Shown here: one piece after another, positions 51,929 to 62,194 of the stretch
How the letters are laid out: every line of letters begins with the position of its first letter
How positions within the stretch are numbered: the stretch's first letter is position 1
DNA from: Cellvibrio japonicus Ueda107
GTDB lineage: Bacteria > Pseudomonadota > Gammaproteobacteria > Pseudomonadales > Cellvibrionaceae
DNA: 64,000 bases
Assembly (NCBI RefSeq): GCF_000019225.1
Contig: NC_010995.1
Coordinates: 3,542,501-3,606,500, forward strand
Reading direction: 5' to 3'
Made by a program: the position numbers and the translations under genes
The notes under the pieces: generated by a model
Seen by the model: only the letters and a program-made list of their open reading frames with translations
Databases searched by the model: none
Told to the model about the DNA's origin: nothing

Positions 51929-54900
51929 CTATGGTGCAGGCATCAATCCCGTTTTTTGACCATCATTCCCCATAGCAGCAATCACAAACCGCCTCAACCA
52001 CAGTTCAAACTCTTGTTTGGTTAATGATGCCGGTATAGGGTTTTCTTTAATAACATTCGGATATCGCAGCGCCAGTTCATTCAATACCGAAGGTGCCTCA
52101 CTCAATGGTGTTGAGTCCAGTATCCCATGAACCATTTTTTCACGTATATCAACATTAGTGCCATCAGGCCCCACTATCGGCCTGTTTCCCATACGACTGG
52201 CAAAACCTTCGGTAACAATTCTGACGGCGGCAGGCCAATCAACCCCCATGGAAATCAACAGTGCCAATTCACTATGTGGGTTAATATTGTGAACACCGGG
52301 GTTATCGGTAGATACACTGACGCGTAAAACCGGTGGTGGTTTTACGTCTTGCATCATCTTCAATACTGGATGGGACTCCAATCCAAGGTTGTTCAATATA
52401 ATATTTGATGTAGGCGGCACTTCCAGGGTAATACCTTGATGTACTACACGTTGCAAAGCTTCAAGGCGTCTTTTTTCAAGGCTTTGCAGTTGCCGGGGGT
52501 TATAAGACTCACCACCTCGCCGCCACACACCTGCTGCCTGATCCCACTCAAACCCCAACTTGGTCATGGTTGCAGCAGCACCTGATTCACTAAAATCCAG
52601 CCCTAAAATTACTCCATGCCCAATCCGATTGGTACCCGACATAATGGCAATTTCTATATCTTCCATCAGTTTGCCCAGTACCATGCTATCCGATTCTACC
52701 TTTCGTGCAACCTGTTCACCTGCATGGATTGTCATCCCTACGATATCTAGCACCTCATTATTACCTGTTCTCTTTGCCGGAGAAAAAGCATCCATACGCT
52801 GCAAAGCATCTACGAGAATCTTGTTGTAGCGATTTAAGTGCCCCACCGCATTTAATAACTCCATCTGCGCCTTTTGCCTGGCCTGATCCCCATTTGCATT
52901 AATGACAGCCACTTCAGCCTCTCTTATCTTTTGCTGTAGATGGGCCACTAAATTTTCATGGACTTTGCCGAGTGGTAAAGGATTGTTATGCTCATCCACA
53001 GCCGACATCCCGGTTTCTTTAATTAAAGTATTTAATTGATCAGCAGCATGTTTGTTCATTGCCACATCATTTACAAGTGCCTCGGAAAGATTTTCTTTTT
53101 TAATAAAGCCAGAAAGTCGCTCAACATTGTGATTGGCTACTTCTTGAGCCATCAATACGACCCTGCTCAATCGCCCCATTAGGGATGTCTTTTCCTGCCC
53201 GGATATATCAAAACCCAAAAACAATAATTTATTCGCTGCATTTTCCAGTGTTTTTGCAAAGGATGTCATGGAGAGACTCCCGCGCGATGACGTTGCAATA
53301 ACCCCACCCAATAATGTCAGTAATTTCTGGATTGTATCACTGCCTTCCAAAACGCGCGTATGCTCCCCACGCAGTTCTAACACACCTACATTTTCTTCCA
53401 TATATCGCTTAATGGCGATCTCCATAATTTCACGTAATTTGACAACCCCTTCACCGGAAACAAATTTTTTGAGTGTCTGAAATTGGGCAAAAAATTCTGA
53501 CAACTGCTGTTCTTTTTGATCAGGATTTATACTCATATCCACAATCCTATGCAGTTCAACCTCGAATAAATGCCTGAATATCGCTGAATCTGGGGATTTA
53601 TTTTTTAACGCCTCCTGCCAATCAGAAAGGGCCTGTATCAGCTCGGGAGTTAACTTTCTATCAAGTGCCATTTTGGTCAGAAAGGCAGTCAATGCTGAAA
53701 CATCAGCCACATCAAATTCCTTAAGGTGCAAACTTACCCACTGTACGATATCTGTTACGCTGACCAAACTGGTGGTATGCACATGCAAATCAGCCATAGG
53801 CAAGCCAACCAGGCGCCTCATCCCTTTTATAAAATCAGCAGCCTGGACGCCAGCCCGATCAGCAGGACCCTGAACCCGGGCAAGCTGGATAATAATCTCA
53901 AGGCGGGGTAACAATTGGCGCAACTGATTGATATCAGCTCCCATAATTTCTTGCAGGATTTTATTTTTCCCTGCTTTCGGCAAGCCATCAATAGCCGTTA
54001 AACGAGTATCCAGTGATTTAACAAAATGAATGATACCGAGAAGTTCATTTAAGTCTTTTACTCCAGATGCCACTTTGGCAAGCAGAGGTGCAGCCCTCAA
54101 CAGATCAACAGTGCCTGCATCTTTATAATGTGAAAGATATACATCAACATTAATGCCACGTGCCGACATTTCCGCTAATGCCTGAACAACCTGTTTTTTG
54201 TGCTCAGGGTTTTGATCAAGTATTTTATGTTGCTCTGGTGTAATTTTCTTTTCGACATGCTCTCGACTGATGCGAATATCCTCATCGGTCGGATTCTTAA
54301 CAGTCTCTGTTGATTCCGTTTTATTAAACAAGCGCGCCGGCTGATCCAGCCATTGTGGCCGCTCGCTGAACCCCGTTTTGATGTTGGCAATATCTATAGC
54401 ATCCATATTGCCTACTTCACTCATTCGCTTGCTGAGGTTAGTGTGAGCTTGCCGGGTTTGCGCTAATTGACGTTGCAGCGCAGCTTTTTCCTGTGGTGAT
54501 TTTGCATTGGCAATATCCACTTCAATGGAGCTGATCAGGCGTTGCTGTGCATCCAACTCCAGGGCGACTTTATTGCGGTACAGGATAAGTTGCTGCTCAA
54601 GAGGAAGTTGATCCCAGTTGGCAAGATGTTGTTCGTCAAGCGAGCCGATGTGCTTTGCCCACTGCGGATCATTGGCCTGCAAAGCATGGATACCCTCTTC
54701 GCGTAACACCCTTGGATTAGCACCTTCTCGCATAACAATGACGGGTTTACCATCGATAATCAGGGTAACAGCCTGCCCTTTACCGGAGCGGGTCATAGCC
54801 GCAAACTCTGCATCTGATAACACCATAATAGGGGTATTTTGTATCAAGGTCCGCTGGTCTTCGGGTACACCACTGAGCAGGTGTTTACGCAAGTCCGCCA

Positions 54901-57900
54901 CTTCCGACTCACTTATTCTGGTGGCAGGTTTGGCTGCTATGGCTTGGTCAATGGCATCGCTGAGCTGACGCACATCGATCTCAGGTATCGCTCTTTTTGC
55001 CATTTCAATCAGGCGTATTTTTTCAGCGGGCGACAAACTTCCTTCCTGTTGGCGCAACCGTAATTCAACCAGTCCCGCTTCCGGTAAGGCGGAGAGTGTA
55101 GCGCGCAGGTGCTCGGGCACATTGGTCATGGCATGTTCACGTGCAACACGCTTGGCATTAGCTTCTGCAGTCAAACGGGTACGCATTTCTCCCGCCGCTT
55201 TAGCCATAAACTGATGAAATTGATCGCGGGTAAGGTCAGGATTTTTCGTTTTCGCTGCACGAAAGAGCGCATCCTGTTGCTGTGGGGTACCTGGGTCGCC
55301 TGCACGAATCAGGCGTTGGGCTATTGCGATATCGGCATCGTCCATATGCGTGAACACAGGGGCAGCATCGGCGGGGACGAGCTCCAATATTTGCTGCCGA
55401 CGGGCCTCGGCATGGGTGCGTAAGGCTGTTTGCGCACGCTCTGAATTTTTAACAGCCGATTGCAAATTACTGAGGAAACCGAACTCATCCAATTCAGGAT
55501 TGCGAGCCTTGGCTGCGCGCATCAGTGCATCCGCTTCGGCACTGTTAAATTTACCGCTGGCAATCATAGTGGCTGCCTGGGTCAACTCGGCATCAGAGAG
55601 ATGCTGCAAACCATCCATACGCACATCGTCAAGCGCGAATTTCAGCCCCTCATGGAGATTTGACCCCAGCTGTGCTCTCAGGTGATTTTGTTGCGCCACA
55701 TCCATAGTGGCCTCTGTATCAGCAGGCGTGCGACGACTGATAGCATTCTCCAGCTCCGCCATGAGCGCACGGGTATCCAGCCCTGGAACACTCTCACCTA
55801 ATTCACGCAGAAATTCGGCTTTTTTACCCAGGTCTTTCAATTCTCCCAAATCAGCACTTCCCAACATATCAACCAGTCGATGAAGTGAGTCGACATCCAT
55901 GGCACTGGCGTGTTCGCGCAGGCCGGGAGGCATGCGCGAAAGCAGATCCCTGGCTGCGTCCACTTCTCGCCGAATACTGCCGAGGTCGCTGTCATAGTTC
56001 ATCGCACCTGCCGATATGGCAAACAGGCGAAGTGCACGCAAATCGCCGGCGCTCATAGGGCCACCCCGACGGGCAACATCCAGTAATGTCCTGTAGCGCT
56101 CGCGATTGAGGCTGGTTACGCCACCGCGCGCTGCACTGCTTGCTGTCTCACGCAGTGTTGCCATACCGATCTGCTTGAGTGCATCACCGAAGTCGCCGTG
56201 GAAATTTCCCTGGGCATAGTCGATAGTGATGCCGACTGCTTCGCTGGCAAACGTGCCGATACCATTGGAAAGTCCTTCACGGATCATCTCACTGCCATGG
56301 GGGCCGAGGCTGGTGGCCATTTTTTGCCAGCGGCTCATGTTGGCAGGATCGACATCGCCGACGTTCATCCGGGTATTCAGCTTTGCGGTAAGACTTTCGG
56401 ATACACCGGTAGATACTGCGGAAACGACTGCACCGCGAATAGCACTGTTTGCCAAACGCCCCAGCCCTGAACTCAAACCGTCTTTCCAGGTGTCATCCTG
56501 AATGGCCGTGGATGCCGCACTACTGACCGCACTGACAATGGCTTCCCGTGCAACAGCACCACCAACCTTACCCAGGCGCGCCACCATGATATCGCCAATT
56601 TTCGCCAAGCGGCCAGCCATACCAGCCTTGCCCAAACCTCCAGCCAGAGCACCACCAATACCGGCTGTTGCAACCTCAATCGCGGTAGTAGCAACATCGG
56701 TTGCGGCCTCTTCCCATCCGTAACGCTCACCGCGCATACCCGCTTTGACAGCAATGGTTGCAGCTCCGGCAATAACAGCGGAAATAATACCTGCGGCAAC
56801 CACATTGACACCGGGAATACACATCAAGGCAATGGATGCGATCAATGCCAACACCGTAATTCCGGTAGTCAGCATAGACTCCTGGCGATCTATTTCCGCG
56901 CGATAGGCATCTGCTGCGTAGCCAATATGGGCCGTTGCATTTTGTAATACGGTTGCACTGCCACGGAAATTGCCTTTGTCAAATGCAGCACCGGCAATGT
57001 CACTATTGATCGAACCGTCCGCGTTGAAGATTGCCAACGGATTATCATCAAAACGACCCGCCAATTCCGGGTTGCGCCGGACAGCTTCGTCGAGGATGAC
57101 GCGCGCCATATCGACCCGGCTGCCGTCAAGGAAACGCTGTTCATCCGTACCGGCCATAGAACGTTCGGCAATGAAGCCTGTACCGCGCACACGCTGGTGC
57201 TCATAGCGTAAATTCGCAATGGCAATCCGATCCATATCGTTTTCAGGATTACCCAGCGCCAGAATTTCCAGGCCCATAGCCTGGTCACCGGAGGTTTCCG
57301 CTCCGAAGGTTGACCACCAGCTATTTGTACCGCGCAGTGAATTATTGCGATCGCGACCATTGCGCAAGCCCAGCATGGCCTCCATGCTTTCACCGCCGTG
57401 CTCATCGGCCCAACGCTGATTGGCAGCATCTATCTCTGCATGGGAGCGATCGGTATAACCGCGCGTGAGCAAATCATCATGCGTACCTATACCATCCGTT
57501 GCCAGGGCTACAGTCGCATCCAGCGATGCACGCCCCCCGGCGATCATCTCTTCACCGTAGCGCCTGTGACTTGGGCCACTTTGGAAAATAGAATCCGTTT
57601 GGGCAAATAAATCGCCCACCTGGTTGCTCATCCAGGCTTCCGCCGCTGCCGGATCACTGGCGACATCAGCAGGCGCACCCAAGGCGCGAGCCATCTCTTG
57701 CAAGCGCCCGCGATGGCGTGCTCGCTCCTCTGCTAAACGTCGCTCCGCGCGTGAGCGCTCCTGGGGCGTACGCGCTTCGCGGAATTCGCGTTCCAGCGTT
57801 GCAAGCGTGCGATTTTCCAGAGCATCGCTTAACCGGGTCTGGGTGGTTTCTGATGGGCTGCCGCCTTCACGGTGCGCACGCGCGATTTCGTAGACACCGC

Positions 57901-60900
57901 GCGCAGACCTGGCTTCATTACTGTCACTGCCATGCATCACGGCCGCTTCTATATAGCGACTGGCTTCACCGGACATTTGTATTTTTTCCGGGGTTGCATA
58001 AAGCAGTGGCCCAACCCCTGCCAACCCCAGGGGATTAATATTTAATACAGCAGAGGTATGAGATTCAGTCGCGTAGTTAATCATGCTGCGCCGTCCCTCT
58101 TCTGCCGAAAAGGAACTTGCACTGCGACCTCGGGGATCTCTTAATGAGGCAAATTCCCGATAAACCTGATTGCTACTCGCGCTTAAATAACCATCAATTA
58201 AATTACTGTTAGCCAGCGCATTTTCCACAGCCAGTTCACGCTGCAGCATGGCATCCATACCGGCAATTGCATCGACACGGGCCTGATCTGAACGTCGCTG
58301 TGCCTCTTCTGCACTAAAAATCCATCCCCAGCGGGCATCGCTAACACCTTTGTCCAGCGCTTCACGTGTACGGGCCGCAACCGCCCGCTCGCGATTTCCC
58401 TCCAGGTAGGCCAGCGCTATATCGCGCTGGTGTACATCGAGATCGCCGGTGATCGTCTGGCGAACCTGATCCAGTTGGGAAGCATCGAGTGTTGCCCGTT
58501 CGCTGCCACTCATTCCCGATAACACTGCCTCACGGCTTTCACGGTTATAATCACTGTACCAGTGGGTGGAATTATTGATAATGCTCATGCGTGCATCGGC
58601 ACGCACATCTTCACTGGTACTGAATAAATTCAGTGCATCGGTTTTTTCCGGGTTATCCAGGCGGTCATTAATTCGTCCACGCAATGAGCCATGGTGTTGA
58701 TCCTGTTCAAACACTTCTTCCAATGCCAAAATTCCTGGCCACATCAATCCACCCAGTTGGGTGACAACCGTGTTTTCACTGGCGTCCGTGCAATACAGGT
58801 AAACTCCCATGGCAATGGGACTCGCTAAGCCCAACGCAATGGCAGTACCTGTCGAACGTTCAGGCATAGCATTATCAAGTGCCGTAGAGCGTGTATGGAG
58901 ATCCTCCTGGGCATCAAACATGGGTTTGGTGAGCGGTCCTTCATTACCCTCACGTTCCATAGTTTCTACAAACGCTGCTAACTGTTGGTATTGCGCTTGC
59001 TCCGCCGCACCAATCTGGCCATTCAGGAAACTCACTGCAACCGTATTAACCCTGTCCATACCTGGACCGGATGATTCGGTAATGGACTTAAGGATGCCCT
59101 CTGCTGTGCGATTGGCATAATCCTGTGCAGCAGCCATACAGGCACCTGCACCTTCGCGCATGGAGCCTGTCATCTGCATGACAAATACCTCCATGTCAAA
59201 ACCGGTTTGGGTTACAACATCCTGAATACTCTGTTGGCTATCATGCGCAGCTTTTATCAACCCCTCGATCTGCTGTTTTTTTACCAACTGCATTTGTGCT
59301 TCTGTCGCAATCGCCTGCTCTTTTGCGGCGGTTTCATGTTGGGCCTGCAGGTGACGGGCATTATCACGAGCCGTGATTAGCTTGGGCACAATGTCGCGCG
59401 AATCCAGGAATTGTCCTGGCGGCAACAGGGCATTCAAGCGCGTCACCAGATCGCGATAGGCCTCTGCCATGGGTGCTGCGTTGTTATTTAATGCTACCTC
59501 CGTCGCGACAGCTTGCTTACGCAAACTTTTGGCACCTTTGTTTCCAGCCTTCCATAAATTATTTGTCAGGTTTTCACGCAAATCGCGATTAGCATATTCC
59601 TTGGCAAGATCGCGCTTCTGGTTGATGGTCTTGTTAGCTTGGTAGTGGGCAGCTTCCGTTTCCGTCATTTGCGCAAGCAATTGGCGCTCGTTTTCATCCA
59701 CTGCCTGCGTTTGGTCTTGCTCATGATGCTGGGAGACAGGTGTTGTCAACCCAAGCAGCATTACCAGGAATTGTGCCCGTGTTGATTCCGAGCTTAAGGT
59801 TTCTGCTTTCTGCTGGGCGCCTTGAACAAGCTGTGTCTGGGTGTGGTCCTCCATGCCTTGCAAGACGGGGGTAGATCGAAATGAATAATAGTTGGATGTG
59901 TTATCCCGACTGCGACCTAAGGTGCGCGATTGGGTATCAATAAAGGAGGTCAGGCTTTCATCGGCATGCGCCATGATTTGATAATCGGCGGTGCGCTCAC
60001 CCGGTTGAGGTGGGGAGGTGCCGCCACTGCTGCCCTCAGATGAAGGACTCGCAATACGCCCAACAGCACCCTGCTCGGGAATCGTAAATATTTTTCCCTC
60101 TGCTTCACTCCGATAAATATCGAATCGCTTTGTGGCAACATCGTTGAGTTTATTAACGTCTTCGGAACCGGATGTAAGGTTATCGGCAATAGTTTTATTC
60201 GTAAAATTGCGATTGGCTTCAAGAGCATCCCCTGTCAGCAGGGTGCACCCATCCATGTAGTTGGTGCGCTCCAGCGCAGCAGCGTCTATATCTGCCATCG
60301 CGCTATCAATAGCACCGTTAATTTGCGCTACGGCAGCGGAAGTGGCCGCTATTATTTCACCCGCCATTTGTTCAATAGATAGACGCGAGTCCCTGGCGAT
60401 ATTACTAATCGTCCACACCATTCGTCGCTGCGCATCACGCGCAGCCTGGGCAACCTGCTCTACCGTCTGGCGAACCCTGGCATGGTGTAATTCCGGAGGT
60501 GAGCCTGTACGCTTGATAATTTCGTCGCGCCGCTCAATGGCCTGTGCTGGTGCACTGGCTACATAGGGAGTGCGTATCGGAGCCATACGTGGCACCTTGG
60601 CCACCATGACCTCAATGCCTTGATTTTCCTCTTCACCGCCACCAGTGTTGCTTGCTTTCGATGCAGTATCATCCGAAGCAGCCTCACCCGACTCTTCTGA
60701 TGTATTTTCTTCGCTCTCTTCTTCAGTCTCTTCGCCAGCTTCTGTATCTGTACCAGCCTCTTCCGCGAGGCTTTCTTCTTCACTTTCTGCCTCCATATCG
60801 ACTGCTTCTGTGCCACCTTCACCATCGTCACTGGATTCGGTGGATTCATCTTCCTGAAGAGCGTCTTCAACCCCGGGTGCCGATTCCTCCGTAGCAGGGT

Positions 60901-61189
60901 CTTCTGTAGCAGGCATTGAGGTGTCTGGCATAGACATACCAGCCAGGTCTTCACTCATGCTGGAGCAGTAGCCGGACTGGTCGGCATCAATCGAAGAATA
61001 ATTGGGTGTGGGAGTACCCAGTACTTCATGGGAACTCATGTATGCAGGCGGTATGACACTGGTATCGGGTGCAGGTACAGCCGCTGACTCACTCAATGCA
61101 GAGGAGGAACGGCTTGTGGTTGACGATGAGGATACCGCCGTCGACAAACGCGTAGCTGATGATCCTGTAACCGCTGCCGAGCGAGTCAT
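51929..61189 (-). CDS. Giant ~3,086-residue protein with C-terminal adenosine-deaminase-like domain, probable secreted effector
   Basis: Start ATG 61189 lies 2 bp after the upstream stop; a longer frame to 61270 overlaps that gene. Layout from this start: Ser/Thr-rich segment (~1-90); acidic Glu/Ser/Thr low-complexity region (~95-195); long helical, Gln/Ala-rich stretch (~200-1430); hydrophobic Gly/Ala region (~1440-1560, ITVLALIASIALMCIPGVNV); helical repeats (~1750-2130); an EEGIHALQ segment (~2160); C-terminal deaminase-like domain (~2460-2990). That domain has HVH (His 2469 and 2471), HAGE (2822-2825), RIGHG (His 2858) and STDNP (Asp 2962), which correspond to the zinc ligands and catalytic Glu/His/Asp of adenosine deaminase. 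A ~350-residue gap between the first two motifs is longer than in ADA. No Sec signal. With the AAA+ gene upstream it fits an eCIS-type cargo; delivery route and target nucleotide are inferred. Confidence 0.8.
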   Translation of the reverse strand: MTRSAAVTGSSATRLSTAVSSSSTTSRSSSALSESAAVPAPDTSVIPPAYMSSHEVLGTPTPNYSSIDADQSGYCSSMSEDLAGMSMPDTSMPATEDPATEESAPGVEDALQEDESTESSDDGEGGTEAVDMEAESEEESLAEEAGTDTEAGEETEEESEENTSEESGEAASDDTASKASNTGGGEEENQGIEVMVAKVPRMAPIRTPYVASAPAQAIERRDEIIKRTGSPPELHHARVRQTVEQVAQAARDAQRRMVWTISNIARDSRLSIEQMAGEIIAATSAAVAQINGAIDSAMADIDAAALERTNYMDGCTLLTGDALEANRNFTNKTIADNLTSGSEDVNKLNDVATKRFDIYRSEAEGKIFTIPEQGAVGRIASPSSEGSSGGTSPPQPGERTADYQIMAHADESLTSFIDTQSRTLGRSRDNTSNYYSFRSTPVLQGMEDHTQTQLVQGAQQKAETLSSESTRAQFLVMLLGLTTPVSQHHEQDQTQAVDENERQLLAQMTETEAAHYQANKTINQKRDLAKEYANRDLRENLTNNLWKAGNKGAKSLRKQAVATEVALNNNAAPMAEAYRDLVTRLNALLPPGQFLDSRDIVPKLITARDNARHLQAQHETAAKEQAIATEAQMQLVKKQQIEGLIKAAHDSQQSIQDVVTQTGFDMEVFVMQMTGSMREGAGACMAAAQDYANRTAEGILKSITESSGPGMDRVNTVAVSFLNGQIGAAEQAQYQQLAAFVETMEREGNEGPLTKPMFDAQEDLHTRSTALDNAMPERSTGTAIALGLASPIAMGVYLYCTDASENTVVTQLGGLMWPGILALEEVFEQDQHHGSLRGRINDRLDNPEKTDALNLFSTSEDVRADARMSIINNSTHWYSDYNRESREAVLSGMSGSERATLDASQLDQVRQTITGDLDVHQRDIALAYLEGNRERAVAARTREALDKGVSDARWGWIFSAEEAQRRSDQARVDAIAGMDAMLQRELAVENALANSNLIDGYLSASSNQVYREFASLRDPRGRSASSFSAEEGRRSMINYATESHTSAVLNINPLGLAGVGPLLYATPEKIQMSGEASRYIEAAVMHGSDSNEARSARGVYEIARAHREGGSPSETTQTRLSDALENRTLATLEREFREARTPQERSRAERRLAEERARHRGRLQEMARALGAPADVASDPAAAEAWMSNQVGDLFAQTDSIFQSGPSHRRYGEEMIAGGRASLDATVALATDGIGTHDDLLTRGYTDRSHAEIDAANQRWADEHGGESMEAMLGLRNGRDRNNSLRGTNSWWSTFGAETSGDQAMGLEILALGNPENDMDRIAIANLRYEHQRVRGTGFIAERSMAGTDEQRFLDGSRVDMARVILDEAVRRNPELAGRFDDNPLAIFNADGSINSDIAGAAFDKGNFRGSATVLQNATAHIGYAADAYRAEIDRQESMLTTGITVLALIASIALMCIPGVNVVAAGIISAVIAGAATIAVKAGMRGERYGWEEAATDVATTAIEVATAGIGGALAGGLGKAGMAGRLAKIGDIMVARLGKVGGAVAREAIVSAVSSAASTAIQDDTWKDGLSSGLGRLANSAIRGAVVSAVSTGVSESLTAKLNTRMNVGDVDPANMSRWQKMATSLGPHGSEMIREGLSNGIGTFASEAVGITIDYAQGNFHGDFGDALKQIGMATLRETASSAARGGVTSLNRERYRTLLDVARRGGPMSAGDLRALRLFAISAGAMNYDSDLGSIRREVDAARDLLSRMPPGLREHASAMDVDSLHRLVDMLGSADLGELKDLGKKAEFLRELGESVPGLDTRALMAELENAISRRTPADTEATMDVAQQNHLRAQLGSNLHEGLKFALDDVRMDGLQHLSDAELTQAATMIASGKFNSAEADALMRAAKARNPELDEFGFLSNLQSAVKNSERAQTALRTHAEARRQQILELVPADAAPVFTHMDDADIAIAQRLIRAGDPGTPQQQDALFRAAKTKNPDLTRDQFHQFMAKAAGEMRTRLTAEANAKRVAREHAMTNVPEHLRATLSALPEAGLVELRLRQQEGSLSPAEKIRLIEMAKRAIPEIDVRQLSDAIDQAIAAKPATRISESEVADLRKHLLSGVPEDQRTLIQNTPIMVLSDAEFAAMTRSGKGQAVTLIIDGKPVIVMREGANPRVLREEGIHALQANDPQWAKHIGSLDEQHLANWDQLPLEQQLILYRNKVALELDAQQRLISSIEVDIANAKSPQEKAALQRQLAQTRQAHTNLSKRMSEVGNMDAIDIANIKTGFSERPQWLDQPARLFNKTESTETVKNPTDEDIRISREHVEKKITPEQHKILDQNPEHKKQVVQALAEMSARGINVDVYLSHYKDAGTVDLLRAAPLLAKVASGVKDLNELLGIIHFVKSLDTRLTAIDGLPKAGKNKILQEIMGADINQLRQLLPRLEIIIQLARVQGPADRAGVQAADFIKGMRRLVGLPMADLHVHTTSLVSVTDIVQWVSLHLKEFDVADVSALTAFLTKMALDRKLTPELIQALSDWQEALKNKSPDSAIFRHLFEVELHRIVDMSINPDQKEQQLSEFFAQFQTLKKFVSGEGVVKLREIMEIAIKRYMEENVGVLELRGEHTRVLEGSDTIQKLLTLLGGVIATSSRGSLSMTSFAKTLENAANKLLFLGFDISGQEKTSLMGRLSRVVLMAQEVANHNVERLSGFIKKENLSEALVNDVAMNKHAADQLNTLIKETGMSAVDEHNNPLPLGKVHENLVAHLQQKIREAEVAVINANGDQARQKAQMELLNAVGHLNRYNKILVDALQRMDAFSPAKRTGNNEVLDIVGMTIHAGEQVARKVESDSMVLGKLMEDIEIAIMSGTNRIGHGVILGLDFSESGAAATMTKLGFEWDQAAGVWRRGGESYNPRQLQSLEKRRLEALQRVVHQGITLEVPPTSNIILNNLGLESHPVLKMMQDVKPPPVLRVSVSTDNPGVHNINPHSELALLISMGVDWPAAVRIVTEGFASRMGNRPIVGPDGTNVDIREKMVHGILDSTPLSEAPSVLNELALRYPNVIKENPIPASLTKQEFELWLRRFVIAAMGNDGQKTGLMPAP

Positions 61190-61191
61190 GA

Positions 61192-62136
61192 TCAGTGCTT
61201 GAGGGTTCCGCTGGAACCGTTCATTAAATAGGGAACGAGAAAGCGGAAAATTTTTGGCAACCAACACCAATGATTATCCAGCCACACCAGGCCATCATAG
61301 GACACAGATGTTCCAGCCGATTCCTGCTTCCAGCAAACCCAAATTCGGCTTGGCACCATCCAGCCGGCCAGATCGCGATATCCTCCTGGAAACTTATCGC
61401 TCAACATATTAGGCCAGCGCAACAAACCTGCCGGACAGGCAACTGCTTTTATCTGAGTATCGCTTGCTGGTGAAATTCGCAAACCGGGATCAGCATACAA
61501 ACGCTCTATAGCCAGCTGTGCAGCGTCAACCAGTTCAGCATCAAATAAATGTTGTAAATCACTACGGCTCGGTTTTAATGTCTGGATAAACGAGGGATCA
61601 TTTAAACGGCGGATTAATGCGGGAGTTGCTTCTTCAATCATGCGCATCTGCACCAGCACTTCCTTGCGTGCCTGGTTGATTCGCTCCAGTTTGGCACAGA
61701 CATCACGCGCCTGCTCGGCTAATACCGGCTCAGGATCATCCTGTAATTTGCGCGCTGTTTCCAGCAAATCAACACGTTCAGTTTCCTGTACAGCCCACAA
61801 CCCCAGCAATCGTTCACGGACATCATCGGAGGTAAATAATTTTTCTATCGCCAGGTGATCCAGCAATGGCAGTTGCTGAGCAATACCCTCACGCACCCCA
61901 GGTGGAACACCAGCCACATCCAAAACACGCATTTTCACGACTGGATTAAAACTGTATATCACAAAAGGCTTATGTCCCTTCCAACTCCAGGTGGCCACTT
62001 CAGGTTCATTGGCTATCAGCGATGGAGCTGCCAATTCCAACGTATCCCTCTGCCATCCCATTTGGGTCATCGCATGAGCGATGTCGCTGAACGGGCAGGC
62101 CGGATTTACAATCAACACCTGATCCAGGCTACGCAT
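61192..62136 (-). CDS. Unknown 314-residue protein between AAA+ ATPase and giant effector-like gene
   Basis: 314 residues from ATG 62136 behind GTTGAGGAATACTT. No signal or membrane segment. The central part is helical (LLGLWAVQETERVDLLETAR, AKLERINQARKEVLVQMRMI) and could hold HEAT-like repeats. The C-terminal ~70 residues are rich in Trp and aromatic residues (AGWMVPSRIWVCWKQESAGT, LVWLDNHWCWLPKIFRFLVP). I do not recognise the family. It is spaced 58 bp from the ATPase gene and 2 bp from the giant gene, so the three are one operon. A chaperone or loading adaptor for the giant protein is a reasonable guess from position, no more. Confidence 0.6.
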   Translation of the reverse strand: MRSLDQVLIVNPACPFSDIAHAMTQMGWQRDTLELAAPSLIANEPEVATWSWKGHKPFVIYSFNPVVKMRVLDVAGVPPGVREGIAQQLPLLDHLAIEKLFTSDDVRERLLGLWAVQETERVDLLETARKLQDDPEPVLAEQARDVCAKLERINQARKEVLVQMRMIEEATPALIRRLNDPSFIQTLKPSRSDLQHLFDAELVDAAQLAIERLYADPGLRISPASDTQIKAVACPAGLLRWPNMLSDKFPGGYRDLAGWMVPSRIWVCWKQESAGTSVSYDGLVWLDNHWCWLPKIFRFLVPYLMNGSSGTLKH

Positions 62137-62194
62137 AAGTATTCCTCAACAGATCCACAGGATTATCATTAACCTACACAGTATTGATGCCCCA

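Noticed and set aside
60645..60894. Overlapping plus-strand frames rich in Ser or Leu
   Set aside because: They are antisense shadows of the Glu/Ser-rich N terminus of the giant protein; the low-complexity codons leave other frames open.
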